From: Kozakia baliensis
GTDB taxonomy: Bacteria > Pseudomonadota > Alphaproteobacteria > Acetobacterales > Acetobacteraceae
Assembly (NCBI RefSeq): GCF_001787335.1
Contig: NZ_CP014674.1
Location: 310,001 to 374,000, forward strand
Direction: 5' to 3'
DNA: 64,000 bases
Below are positions 9,243 to 18,286 of the stretch, piece by piece. Each line of letters opens with the position of its first letter. Positions within the stretch are counted from its first letter, which is position 1. Made by a program: the position numbers and the translations under genes. The notes below the pieces were generated by a model. That model was not told where the DNA came from. It saw only the letters and a list, made by a program, of their open reading frames with translations, and did no database searches.

Positions 9243-9754
9243 CGCTATCGATCTATTTGTGGTTGATTACCGATGTGGCGGATAGGGTGTCAAATATGGT
9301 TTCGTCGCAAAATTCAGTAGTAAATTTACATTCCATTTATTGGTTTGATATATGGTGTTCGTTTTCGATACCTAAAATTGTTATGCATGAGTTAATTTCT
9401 GCAGAATGTTAAATCGTATTTCTATAATATAAGTAATAAGTTCCTTATTAACGGTTAATAACCTTTTATTAAGGATCGAAATTGTAGTGCTTTCTGTATA
9501 AGGTTTTCCCTCCGGATTATAGATTTCGTTGGTTTGTAATGATTTTCGAAAAATGGGTGCGAACTCGAACAATACCTGCTGACATGACTCCATTACCTCG
9601 GATTATTCTTCTTCTTTATGTAGATATTAATCGATAGTTAAATTTATCATAAGAATAAACTGAAACGAAGAAAAGCAGCGTCTTGCAAGCGGTTTGGAAT
9701 TGTCAAGCAGCAAGGCAATATCAAAAATCGCTTGTGCGTAAAATGGAAGTGAAC
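9243..9754. other. A+T-rich intergenic region, no convincing gene
   Basis: About 510 bases visibly richer in A+T than the genes on the left, with many T and A runs. A 70-codon reverse-strand open frame (9381-9593) has no recognisable motif or ribosome site and I leave it out. It probably holds the promoter of the flippase gene and marks the left boundary of a transferred or degenerate surface-polysaccharide area. Confidence 0.5.
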
Positions 9755-11284
9755 ATGTCAGGGCCGACAGGTGGTGAAGTTGCATCGAAACAACTTATTA
9801 CAAATGCATTTTGGAACATTGCCGGGAGAATTGCACCGGTATTTGTGGCTATCGTCACCACGCCGCGGCTAATACATTTATTAGGTCTATCGCGGTGGGG
9901 TATTTTTACCATCGTTCTTAGCCTGATCGGAACATTCGGTATTTTCGATCTTGGGCTCGGTCGCGCTCTGTCACGTGCGGTGGCTACCAAGGGCGCTGAA
10001 GAACGCATGGACCAAGAGACATGTGATCTTGTTCTCACCGGTGTGTCCGTGTTGACTGGAGTTGGAGTTGTTGCGGCGCTTGTAAGCGCGGCTTGCTGCA
10101 ATCTATGGGTAGATCACGGCCTGAAAATCCCGGTTGAGTTGCACCGAGAAGTATTGCTTTCATTTTTTGTTTTCTGCACGACCGCTCCTCTTGTGATGAT
10201 TAATGCCGCTGTTTGGGGAGTGTTGACCGGACGGCAGGCCTATCGGGAAACGAACCTGATCAACATACCGATTTCGGTTATGTATTACCTTGGCCCACTT
10301 CTGATGTTGTATGTTTGGGATAGTTTGATTGGCGTCATGTTCGTCTTGGCGGGTTGTCGTCTATGGATGACGATCGCTTATATTCGGTTGGTCTACCGCT
10401 TAATTCCCGAATTAAAACATGCCCAGCTTCGGCCTCGTTTATTGAAGCCTTTAATGCAATATGGTGGTTGGCTCACAGCCTCCAATATCATCTATCCACT
10501 GCTCGGTTATCTCGATCGTTTTATTATTTCAAATTTAATTCCTGCAGCAAGAATCGGTTTTTATACGACGCCTTCGGATGCTGTTTCACGCTTCAATATG
10601 TTTACAGGGTCTGTAAACGCTTCGGCCTTTACCGCTATCTCTGCTTCCTATGCGCGCAATGTTACTCGGACATGCGAATTATATAAGACCAGTGTGGTGG
10701 CGGTTAGTTTTATCTTACTACCGCTTTGCCTTGGTGCCTCATTGTTCAGTTACGATATTCTTGCTCTTTGGATTGATCGTGGTTTCTCTGAACAGAGCGG
10801 ATTGGTCATGAAAATCTTGTGCATTGGCGTGTTTATTAGTGGTGTTGATTCGATTACCGCGACTTTCCTTGAAGGTATTGGGCGCCCGGATATTGGCACG
10901 AAGATTTCGATCGGCGAACTCGTCATCTATCTGCCTGTTCTTTATTGGGGTGTTAGCCGTTACGGCGTTGTCGGCGCTTCAGCCATTTGGACCTTACGTT
11001 TTGGATTCGACTACATTGTGCGCGCGGTGATGTGTTTGCGAATATACCCAGCTTTACGTGGCAGTTTCTTGAGAGGAGCTGTGACTGTGATGACAGGAGT
11101 TGCAGGAATGTGCTTCTCTATTGCGCGGATGAATTTCTGGGCGAATGTCGAAGCTGGCGTAATTTTGCTAGCCATTACTTATATCGTTATGTGGTTTTAC
11201 ACGCTGGATGCATTTGAGCGTCAGAGCTTTCTACAAACGGCGAGCCGTATTAAATCGCGCCTATATAGAAGAGAAACGACTTGA
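9755..11284 (+). CDS. Polysaccharide flippase (Wzx/MATE-like oligosaccharide export protein)
   Basis: An integral membrane protein of about 509 residues with 12-14 hydrophobic segments. The start NAFWNIAGRIAPVFVAIVTT with LGLSRWGIFTIVLSLIGTFGIFDLGLGRAL matches the Wzx/RfbX lipid-linked oligosaccharide flippase pattern. These flip undecaprenyl-linked repeat units across the inner membrane. I chose the ATG at 9755 because GGAAG lies 5 bases before it; upstream in-frame starts at 9743 and 9683 lack a better site. Base composition is lower in G+C than the neighbouring housekeeping genes, as is common for surface-polysaccharide genes. No polymerase is in the window. Confidence 0.8.
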   Translation: MSGPTGGEVASKQLITNAFWNIAGRIAPVFVAIVTTPRLIHLLGLSRWGIFTIVLSLIGTFGIFDLGLGRALSRAVATKGAEERMDQETCDLVLTGVSVLTGVGVVAALVSAACCNLWVDHGLKIPVELHREVLLSFFVFCTTAPLVMINAAVWGVLTGRQAYRETNLINIPISVMYYLGPLLMLYVWDSLIGVMFVLAGCRLWMTIAYIRLVYRLIPELKHAQLRPRLLKPLMQYGGWLTASNIIYPLLGYLDRFIISNLIPAARIGFYTTPSDAVSRFNMFTGSVNASAFTAISASYARNVTRTCELYKTSVVAVSFILLPLCLGASLFSYDILALWIDRGFSEQSGLVMKILCIGVFISGVDSITATFLEGIGRPDIGTKISIGELVIYLPVLYWGVSRYGVVGASAIWTLRFGFDYIVRAVMCLRIYPALRGSFLRGAVTVMTGVAGMCFSIARMNFWANVEAGVILLAITYIVMWFYTLDAFERQSFLQTASRIKSRLYRRETT

Positions 11285-11368
11285 AATAACTGGCAATAGT
11301 TCCTGTAATTTTATTTTTAAATTAGTTTTTTAAAATGCGTCGAGAATGTAAAAATTTATCGATATTGA

Positions 11369-11788
11369 AAAAAGAATGATTTTGGTTCTCTAGAACGTAA
11401 TTTCGACTTCATTATTATTGGAGGTGGGGCTGTAGGGCTTACGATAGCACGCGAGTTGTCCGGCCCGAATATCCGTATCGCTCTTTTCGAGAGTGGAAGT
11501 TTTGAAGAGACGGATGAGCATGAGGCGCTCAATGCCGTTAAAGCCTCCGGTATGTTGGCTAGTTCTGATATTCAAGAGGCTAGAGAACAAAAAAATAAAC
11601 ATCAGATTAAAGTTTGGACGACAAAGACGCAGAAATTCGGTGTGCGTTGCCGTGTTCTGGGTGGTTCGACTGCTGGATGGGCTGGTAAAGTTGCCCCCTT
11701 CGACGCGATTGATTTTGAGCCACGCTCTTGGGTTTCGAATTCAGGCTGGCCAATCGATCAAAGCGAGAGATTTTCGAAGAAAAGATAG
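11369..11788 (+). pseudogene. Remnant of a GMC-family oxidoreductase (N-terminal FAD-binding part)
   Basis: The frame from 11369 reads RNFDFIIIGGGAVGLTIARE, a Rossmann FAD-binding GxGxxG start, continues through a hydrophobic strand ending in Glu (IALFESG), then RVLGGSTAGWAGKVAPFDAIDF, the GGS-W segment typical of GMC oxidoreductases. It has no ATG, GTG or TTG before the FAD motif and is cut after GWPIDQSE, where it runs out of frame into the epimerase remnant. About 130 of an expected 500 or more residues survive. Start and C-terminus are both lost, so this is a dead gene. The reductase class is firm; the original substrate is unknown. Confidence 0.75.
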
Positions 11789-12471
11789 AGAATTTGGAGC
11801 AGACGATAGATACCGATCTTACTCGCCCACTTGTTGTCGTTACCGGCGCAACCGGCAATTTGGGCCGACAGTTGATTAATTCACTGCTCAATGCGAACTG
11901 GCGTGTTCGCGGTCAATTTCGGAGCACAATCCCGAAGCGCAGCGATGTGGAATGGGTAAATTGCGATTTCGCCGACCCGAATTTACCTGCTTCATCGCTT
12001 GATGCTTTGGTTCAGGGTGCCGATACGGTTATCAACCTTGCTGCAGCGACGAACAATGTCTCTGAAATGAATGTCGCTAATGTCACCAATCTTGATCGGT
12101 TGGCGCAAGCTTGTGTTCGACAAGGTGTGCGTTATTTCGGACAGGCGAGTTCGATGGTGGTTTACGGTTCACCATTGACGCGCACGGTAGATGAAAATGC
12201 GCCGCTGATTGAACTCAAGCATCCACTGATGAGTATTCCTGACGCGTCATTGAAAGGAATAGAGACTTATAATATTGCCGACAGTAACGCGCCAACTTTT
12301 GCTCAATTTTATAAGCGTTCCGGTCGCAAGACGGGACCACATATTCCGTTCCTCTTCGATTTTTTGAAGGGAGCAAAAACAGGGAAAGGTTTCAGCCGTC
12401 GTCTGCCTATGGGGGCATTCCGCTTGGACGACCGTAAGCTTCGCGAAACAGGCTTCCAGCATAAGTCATAA
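11776..12471 (+). pseudogene. NAD-dependent epimerase/dehydratase with large internal deletion
   Basis: Extended-SDR-type protein. PLVVVTGATGNLGRQLINSL is an intact NAD-binding GxxGxxG motif, followed by DTVINLAAATNNV and FGQASSMVVYGSPLTRTVDE. The region that should carry the YxxxK catalytic pair and the central barrel is missing: the sequence passes from IPDASLKGIE straight to YNIADSNAPTFAQFYKRSG, which belongs near the C-terminus. The frame stays open through the junction. The 5' end is fused to the GMC remnant and no ATG with a ribosome site is obvious (a TTG near 11794 is possible). Roughly 90-110 codons seem lost. A catalytic role is unlikely. Confidence 0.7.
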
Positions 12472-12567
12472 AAGTGTGACGTAAGGCGCGTGCCGATGCA
12501 TGATCTGACAGCATTATTTTCGGTTGATGCTAAACATCGAAGCGCCGTTCTCCGCCGATTCAACTTC

Positions 12568-12882
12568 TTACACCTTTAGGGTTTCGTCGAGGATGGTGAA
12601 ATCGGCGAGGCGATTGGGCGTGATTTCGCCCCGGTCGGGCAGGCCGAGATAGGTGGCGGCGTTGGCGCTGACCAGACGGGCGGCCTGGGGCAGGGACGCA
12701 CCATTTTACACGGTGTTCCGTAGGGCCTGATCCAGCGTCAGGACGCTTCCGGCGAGCGCACCGTTGGGAAGACGGACAACGCCTTTTTCGACCAACGTGA
12801 CATCGTGACCTGCTCGGATTAGGGCATAGGCGGTGGAAAGCCCGATCATGCCGCCACCGATCACCGCGATACGTTGTTTCAT
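12568..12882 (-). pseudogene. Chimeric remnant: DadA N-terminus fused to NagA C-terminus, with in-frame stop
   Basis: Reading leftward from the ATG at 12882: MKQRIAVIGGGMIGLSTAYA through GHDVTLVEK is the FAD-binding start of a D-amino-acid dehydrogenase (DadA-type). At about 12784 it switches to GVVRLPNGALAGSVLTLDQA, a hallmark of N-acetylglucosamine-6-phosphate deacetylase (NagA) C-termini. It runs on as ALRNTV, a TAA stop, then NGASLPQAARLVSANAATYL and GLPDRGEITPNRLADFTILD, and ends at 12568. So two unrelated genes were joined by a deletion and the fusion was then broken by a nonsense codon. No function expected. Confidence 0.8.
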
Positions 12883-13103
12883 CGGCTGAACTCATTTGCC
12901 GAACCTATGAACAGCATCTTCATGCCTGCCATTTTGCCGGGAAAATCCCGTTTGAAACTTATGGATGGTTCGATACGGCGCAATATCTTGTTTATTGCGC
13001 GTTGCGGAACATGCAGAAGTTCAGCCGTGTTTCGCAATGCTCCTAATGTCATGATCGTATAGAACTATTCGATCTGACGTCGTCTCAGAAGGTTTTCATA
13101 CCG
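12879..13103 (-). pseudogene. Remnant of a LysR-type regulator (helix-turn-helix part)
   Basis: The leftward reading gives LLRRRQIE, a TAG stop, then FYTIMTLGALRNTAELLHVP and QRAINKILRRIEPSI. This is the pattern of a LysR helix-turn-helix (R-QIE-F ... AA-LLHVSQPAVS-I--LE) with decay at key positions. After IEPSI about 25 unplaceable codons lead to a TGA that overlaps the ATG of the DadA remnant. About 250 codons of effector domain are missing. It was probably the regulator of the adjacent gene. Identification rests on pattern only. Confidence 0.6.
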
Positions 13104-13161
13104 TTTCAAGAACGATATGGGTAATTTCGCATGAGCCAGCTGCGTTCTAAATGCGTGGCTT

Positions 13162-14061
13162 TCAGTAATGTCCGACCCGACTGCGCATACAAGCCCATTG
13201 CTCGGAGAGGTTGACTTTCGCCCGTTTGGTAAAGGCTTGGAGCAGGCGGAAATAAGTGATGGGGCCGACCCGGTCCAAATCCTTGCGGAGGTGACTTTTG
13301 GGAGAGATGAAGCTGATCAGCCGCTTATTATGTTGCAATTTGCTGCGGATATAACGTTCTATGTCCAATACAGGATGGATGAAGGTCGTTCCGTTTTCCA
13401 CATCGGGCAGGTCGTCCTCCAAGGTCGGCGGAAACCAAGAGAGCTTTTCCACATTGCCGAATTTCTGGAGCGACGTTTGTTTCAAACCGAGCTTGCGTAT
13501 TTCGCTGCCAAGAAACAATTCCGCCATCGGCCAGCGGCGGCCGCGATAAGTCTTGGCCATCTGCAAGCGCCGCTCCATAAGAAGCTGAAGCGCGTGGTGG
13601 GAAAATATGGAAATACAAGCGAGCGAAGCACGCATATCCTTTTTGGGATAAATATCTTTTTGGATTTGTGACCAGTGCCATTTATCCATATCTTGCTCGA
13701 TGGGCAGGGCGGCGAAATCGATTTTTTCACGTCGGATCTGGGCGATGACGGCATCGAGATCGCCTAAAACGCAGGCGTCATATTCCACGAACACATAATA
13801 ATCGAAATCGGGATGTTTTTTAAAAAAATCGTAATGAGGATAATCGGCGTTCCACCAGAATAAAGAGCCTTGTTCGACTCTTTCTGAAAAGCCGCTTTCA
13901 ATCATGGCCTTGCAGGAAGTCGGGGCGTAGCGCACGTTGCGGGGAACAGAGAGCGCACCGTTCGTCTCATCTCCAGAGACGAAAACGGCACCGTCATGAA
14001 CGGCTTTATTCAGGCGCTGCAACTGCCTTTCGGCAAATTCGTCCCAAGCATAGACCTTCAT
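13162..14061 (-). CDS. Putative glycosyltransferase (GT-A-like), function unproven
   Basis: A protein of about 299 residues with no signal peptide. It starts MKVYAWDEFAERQLQRL and contains YYVFVEYDACVLGDLDAVI near residue 100, which resembles the hydrophobic strand plus acidic D-x-D-like metal site of GT-A glycosyltransferases. WPMAELFLGSEI and TFIHPVLD further on fit sugar transferases acting on surface polysaccharides. I chose the ATG at 14061. The frame extends to a TTG at 14100 with a GAGAGGGAGAGG tract beside it, so a slightly longer protein is possible. It sits beside the flippase and remnants, consistent with a decayed polysaccharide locus. Confidence 0.5.
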   Translation of the reverse strand: MKVYAWDEFAERQLQRLNKAVHDGAVFVSGDETNGALSVPRNVRYAPTSCKAMIESGFSERVEQGSLFWWNADYPHYDFFKKHPDFDYYVFVEYDACVLGDLDAVIAQIRREKIDFAALPIEQDMDKWHWSQIQKDIYPKKDMRASLACISIFSHHALQLLMERRLQMAKTYRGRRWPMAELFLGSEIRKLGLKQTSLQKFGNVEKLSWFPPTLEDDLPDVENGTTFIHPVLDIERYIRSKLQHNKRLISFISPKSHLRKDLDRVGPITYFRLLQAFTKRAKVNLSEQWACMRSRVGHY

Positions 14062-14471
14062 GATGCAAGCGTATTGCAAGCGCCTCTCCCTCTCAGCCAA
14101 GCGTTCTCACTTTACGACGTTACCCTTATGACTTTTTCGAAGAGCGTTGTGCAATCTTGGAAATATAACGTTCTCTCGAAATCGGTTGAGATGCTGACCA
14201 AACTGCAATGTGACGTGGAGAGCGCAATAGGTGCAGTTTTGAAAAGGCATTTGCACCAAAGAAATGACTTCACGAACTGTCACCTAAGAAAGCGATGGCT
14301 AAAGGGTTCATTATTTGGGCATCATAATGATGCGCCTTCATGAACCGAATATTGAAAACGCTAGCGACATGACACTGTGTTTCTATGAAACGCGAAAATT
14401 CTATCGTTGAGCAACTCATGAGAGGTGGGGGCGTCTATTCTTGTTCATTAGCTTGAAACGAGACGCTCATC
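14062..14471. other. Divergent intergenic region
   Basis: About 410 bases between a leftward glycosyltransferase and a rightward dehydrogenase, so it must carry both promoters. A small inverted repeat GGTGCA/TGCACC occurs at 14230-14257. No ORF with coding features was found. Confidence 0.4.
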
Positions 14472-15662
14472 ATGAAAGCACTGACTTGGCGGAAAAAAGG
14501 TAAGATCACGTGCGAGAGCGTGCCCGATCCTACTATTCTCGATGGTCGGGACGTCATCATCAAAGTCACGGCCTGCGCTATTTGCGGCTCGGATTTGCAT
14601 CTGTTGGATGGGATGATGCCGAGCATGCAATGCGGCGATGTGCTCGGGCACGAGACCATGGGCGAGGTCGTCGAGGTCGGGCGGGATAATAAACGCCTCT
14701 CGGTCGGAGACCGGATCGTCGTTCCCTTCACGATTTCCTGCGGTGAGTGCCGTCAGTGCAAATGGGGAAATTGGAGTTGTTGCGAGCGCACGAACCCCAA
14801 TGGCCGCGAACAGGCCAAAACGTTTGGTTATCCTCTCGCTGGACTATTCGGCTATTCGCACATCACCGGTGGGTTCGCGGGCGGACAGGCCGAATATCTG
14901 CGCGTGCCTTATGCGGATGTCGGGCCGATCGTCATTCCTGATGGTTTGGATGATGAGCAGGTTCTTTTCCTGTCGGATATTTTCCCAACCGGTTATCAAG
15001 CGGCGGAATATTGCGAGATTACGCCGGAAGCGGAAAAGACTATCGCCGTATGGGGTTGTGGCCCGGTGGGGCTGATGGCGATCCGTTCCTGTTTCCTCCT
15101 TGGCGCGAAGCGTGTCATCGCGATTGACGAAGTGCCGGAACGCTTGGCGTTAGCGCGTGCAAGCGGCGCTAAGACGATCGATTTCAGCACGCAAAATATT
15201 CAGGAGACGCTTCTTGAACTGACGAACGGGTTAGGGCCGGATGCGGTGATCGAAGCAGTGGGTATGGAGGCTCACGGTGCGGACACGATGGCCCAGAAAA
15301 TCGGCTCGGCGGTTCTTTCCGCGACGACTTTGGAGCGCCCTTTCGCGCTCAATCAGGCTATTCTCGGATGTCGTCCAGGCGGCATTGTTTCCATGCCGGG
15401 GGTTTATGCTGGAGCGCTCGGCCCGGTGATGATGGGCGTTTTCATGAATAAAGGCCTGACTTTGCGGACAGGACAGACGCATACGCAAAAATATCTCAAG
15501 CCATTGCTGGAGCGTATTCAGAAGGGAGAGATCGATCCGTCATTCGTGATCAGTCACCGTTCCACCGATCTTGAAGATGGACCGGCGCTTTACGAAAAAT
15601 TCCGTGACAAGAAGGATCGGTGCACCAAAGTCGTGTTTCGGCCTCATGGCGTCGCAGCGTAA
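14472..15662 (+). CDS. Zinc-dependent alcohol dehydrogenase (medium-chain, formaldehyde-dehydrogenase-like)
   Basis: A 396-residue medium-chain dehydrogenase that uses NAD(P) to oxidise an alcohol. Catalytic zinc ligands are C38 (AICGSD), H60 and E61 (GHET). The structural zinc site is complete (CGECRQCKWGNWSCC). The Rossmann motif is WGCGPVGLMAI, followed by the acidic strand VIAIDEVPERL, suggesting NAD. The length and the insert after the zinc loop are like the glutathione-independent formaldehyde dehydrogenase / threonine-dehydrogenase-like subgroup rather than classic ADH. It is monocistronic, ended by a strong terminator at 15674-15699. The substrate cannot be told from sequence. Confidence 0.88.
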   Translation: MKALTWRKKGKITCESVPDPTILDGRDVIIKVTACAICGSDLHLLDGMMPSMQCGDVLGHETMGEVVEVGRDNKRLSVGDRIVVPFTISCGECRQCKWGNWSCCERTNPNGREQAKTFGYPLAGLFGYSHITGGFAGGQAEYLRVPYADVGPIVIPDGLDDEQVLFLSDIFPTGYQAAEYCEITPEAEKTIAVWGCGPVGLMAIRSCFLLGAKRVIAIDEVPERLALARASGAKTIDFSTQNIQETLLELTNGLGPDAVIEAVGMEAHGADTMAQKIGSAVLSATTLERPFALNQAILGCRPGGIVSMPGVYAGALGPVMMGVFMNKGLTLRTGQTHTQKYLKPLLERIQKGEIDPSFVISHRSTDLEDGPALYEKFRDKKDRCTKVVFRPHGVAA

Positions 15663-15673
15663 CCAAGTTCGAG

Positions 15674-15699
15674 GCGGGCGTGAAAAACCCGCTTTTTTT
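15674..15699 (+). terminator. Rho-independent terminator
   Basis: GCGGG stem, loop CGTGAAAAA, CCCGC, then seven T residues. It lies 12 bases after the stop of the alcohol dehydrogenase gene and ends that transcript. Confidence 0.88.
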
Positions 15700-16059
15700 G
15701 TGACGTTTCAGGATAGCGCAGAGCCATATGCCATTTAGTTTGTTTGGAGCACTTTGAAATATTTCATTGAGTAAATAGAAATCAAAATCTATTTTTACTT
15801 AATATTAAATAATAAGATACAATCACGACGAAATGATGTGTCGGGTGGTTGTGGGTTTATTTGAGTCGGGATTAAGAATTCGGCGAGCTGTGATCTCCAG
15901 TTGGAAATGATAGGTATCGCGGAACGGCGAAGAAAAACCCTTGTTTCTCGCGCTGTTCAATGATGTCGCCTATGTGAAGATCGGAAGAAGATCCAGTTCT
16001 GAATGCTTGCCACGATGCCACTGGCTATGGGTTGGTGCCGTGGGCTGAAGGATGGTCTC
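15700..16059. other. Intergenic region with A+T-rich palindrome
   Basis: About 360 bases between the terminator and the aldehyde dehydrogenase. A dyad GTAAATAGA...TCTATTTTTAC (15771-15798) sits in an A+T-rich patch and may be an operator or part of the promoter of the aldehyde dehydrogenase gene. No other feature was seen. Confidence 0.35.
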
Positions 16060-17574
16060 ATGTCGTCTTCACAAAACAGCAAAGACGTGCCGCCTTTTAA
16101 GGCGCGTTATGAGAATTATATCGGCGGGGAATGGCATCGCCCCGTGGATGGGAATTATCTGACCAATCACTCCCCCGTGGATGGGCGGATATTATGCGAG
16201 GTTCCGGCTTCCACCGCGGCGGATATCGAACGGGCGCTGGATGCGGCGCACAAAGCACGCGTGGGATGGGCCAAGACGGCGCCTGCGGACCGGGCGTTGG
16301 TTCTGCTGAAAGCGGCGGAGCGGATGGAGGCTAATCTCGATCTGTTGGCGCGCGTGGAGACGTGGGATAACGGCAAGCCGATCCGCGAAACGCTAAACGC
16401 CGACATTCCGCTGGCGATCGATCATTTCCGTTATTTCGCGGGCTGTATGCGGGCGCAGGAAGGCGGCATCAGCGAGATTAACGATACCACGGTCGCCTAC
16501 CATTTTCATGAGCCGCTTGGTGTGGTCGGGCAGATCATTCCGTGGAATTTTCCAATTTTGATGGCGTCGTGGAAACTGGCGCCAGCGCTGGTGGCGGGAA
16601 ATTGCGTGGTGATGAAACCAGCGGAGACGACGCCTGCGAGCATTCTGGTTCTGATGGAGTTGATCGGCGATCTGTTCCCGCCGGGCGTGGTGAATATCGT
16701 CAATGGCCTGGGTAAGGATGTGGGTGCGGCCCTCTCCAACAGCGAGCGGATTGCGAAGATCGCCTTCACCGGATCGACCCCGACAGGCAAGATGATCGCC
16801 CATGCCGCGGCGGAGCATTTAATTCCCGCAACGTTGGAGTTGGGTGGTAAATCGCCGAACATCTTCTTTGCCGATATCATGGATCATGACGACGCCTATC
16901 TCGACAAGGCGATCGAGGGCTTCACCATGTTCGCGCTCAACCAAGGGCAGATTTGCTCTTGCCCGAGCCGCGCCCTGGTGCATGAATCGATTTACGAGCG
17001 CTTCATAGAGAAGGTTCTACCACGCGTCAAAGCGATCAAGCAGGGCGATCCGTTCGACCCGCAGACGATGATGGGGGCGCAAAACTCCAAGATGCAGCAG
17101 GACAAGATTCTGTCCTATATCGAGATCGGCAAGAACGAAGGCGCGGAGTTGCTGACGGGCGGCGGACGCCCATCTCTGGGGCAGTCGTTCGGCGAGGGTT
17201 TTTACATTCAGCCCACGGTTTTCCGGGGCGATAACAAAATGCGGATTTTCCAAGAGGAGATTTTCGGCCCCGTTTTGGCGGTAACGACGTTCAAGACGGA
17301 GGAGGAAGCGCTGGCCATCGCCAATGACACGCAGTTCGGGCTTGGGGCGGGGGTGTGGAGTCGGCACGCCAATATCTGTTACCGCATGGGGCGCGGCCTT
17401 GAGGCGGGGCGTGTGTGGGTGAATTGCTATCACGCCTATCCGGCGCATGCGGCTTTCGGTGGATATAAGAAATCGGGCATCGGGCGCGAGACGCATAAGA
17501 TGGTGCTCGATCATTACCAGCAGACTAAGAACATGTTGGTCAGTTATAGCGAGGACAAGTTGGGCTTTTTCTGA
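16060..17574 (+). CDS. NAD(P)-dependent aldehyde dehydrogenase (AldB/AcoD-like)
   Basis: A 504-residue cytosolic aldehyde dehydrogenase that oxidises acetaldehyde or similar aldehydes to acids. The catalytic Cys is C299 in GQICSCPSR and the general-base Glu is E260 in LELGGKSPN. The cofactor segment is [20 protein letters not shown] and FTGSTPTGK. The start [17 protein letters not shown] is preceded by GAAGGA 7 bases upstream; the frame is open 19 codons further but with no ribosome site. YNYIGGEW-type starts and the C-terminal [20 protein letters not shown] are usual in the AldB/acetaldehyde dehydrogenase group. It stands alone downstream of the alcohol dehydrogenase and may form a two-step oxidation with it. 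Confidence 0.9.
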   Translation: MSSSQNSKDVPPFKARYENYIGGEWHRPVDGNYLTNHSPVDGRILCEVPASTAADIERALDAAHKARVGWAKTAPADRALVLLKAAERMEANLDLLARVETWDNGKPIRETLNADIPLAIDHFRYFAGCMRAQEGGISEINDTTVAYHFHEPLGVVGQIIPWNFPILMASWKLAPALVAGNCVVMKPAETTPASILVLMELIGDLFPPGVVNIVNGLGKDVGAALSNSERIAKIAFTGSTPTGKMIAHAAAEHLIPATLELGGKSPNIFFADIMDHDDAYLDKAIEGFTMFALNQGQICSCPSRALVHESIYERFIEKVLPRVKAIKQGDPFDPQTMMGAQNSKMQQDKILSYIEIGKNEGAELLTGGGRPSLGQSFGEGFYIQPTVFRGDNKMRIFQEEIFGPVLAVTTFKTEEEALAIANDTQFGLGAGVWSRHANICYRMGRGLEAGRVWVNCYHAYPAHAAFGGYKKSGIGRETHKMVLDHYQQTKNMLVSYSEDKLGFF

Positions 17575-17781
17575 GCCTAATGGCGCGGGGAGCTTTCCGC
17601 TTAGGAAAAGACCCGCGCGGATGGTTTTGACGAAGATGGGTGGATGATTGGCGATTTGTCCCTATAATGCCGTCGTGAGAACATTTCGTGGAACGATCTG
17701 TAAGGCTCTTGGCTTTTTGCGAGCGTGTAGGGTTATAAGATCAACGGAATGATCCGTTATCGCTTGGGGAGAAGCGTCTGT

Positions 17782-18282
17782 ATGCTGCACCGCATTTCGC
17801 GCATTGTGGTTTGCGCTTCGAGTATCGTGAGCGCGCCAGCCTTGCTTGCGGTGCCGGCGATGGCGGCGAATACCGTGCCCTCCACGCCCGCCATATCGAC
17901 CACGTTGAACTTCACGATGAAGGAAATCGGCGGTGGCATCGGTTACGAATGGGGAAAAGGCCAGCTTTCCTACCAGGGCCGGAGCTATGATTTCACCATC
18001 GGTGGCGGCGGATTGGCGTCTCTGGGTTATATTCAGGTTCAAGGGAACGGGACCGTTAACGATCTCTCGCGTCTCAGTGATTTCGACGGCACGTATTGGA
18101 CGGTGAAGGCCGCAGCGGCGGCGGGATCAGGCACGGGCGTGGCGGTTTTGGAGAATCAGTTCGGCGTGCGTCTGACACTGCATATGAAAATGCAGGGCGC
18201 GCATGTTTCGGCCTCGGTGATGCGGTTGCGCTTCCGGCTCGTGCCAACGCCGGAAGAAGCCAAGGGCGACATTCTGCGCTGA
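17782..18282 (+). CDS. Secreted protein resembling EipA/DUF1134
   Basis: A 166-residue exported protein. I chose the ATG at 17782 because GGGGAGA lies about 9 bases upstream, giving a normal signal peptide (MLHRISRIVVCASSIVSAPA ... VPAMA). The upstream ATG at 17749 lacks a good site. The mature part has EIGGGIGYEWGKGQLSYQG, then LSDFDGTYWTVKAAAAAG and VAVLENQFGVRLTLHMKMQG. This order of motifs looks like the DUF1134 family, which includes the envelope-integrity protein EipA of Brucella. That assignment is from pattern and is moderate. It is a single gene, convergent with the udgX gene (stops about 5 bases apart). Confidence 0.7.
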   Translation: MLHRISRIVVCASSIVSAPALLAVPAMAANTVPSTPAISTTLNFTMKEIGGGIGYEWGKGQLSYQGRSYDFTIGGGGLASLGYIQVQGNGTVNDLSRLSDFDGTYWTVKAAAAAGSGTGVAVLENQFGVRLTLHMKMQGAHVSASVMRLRFRLVPTPEEAKGDILR

Positions 18283-18286
18283 TTTT

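Noticed and set aside
9381-9593. 70-codon open frame in the A+T-rich gap
   Set aside because: No ribosome site, motif or plausible partner.
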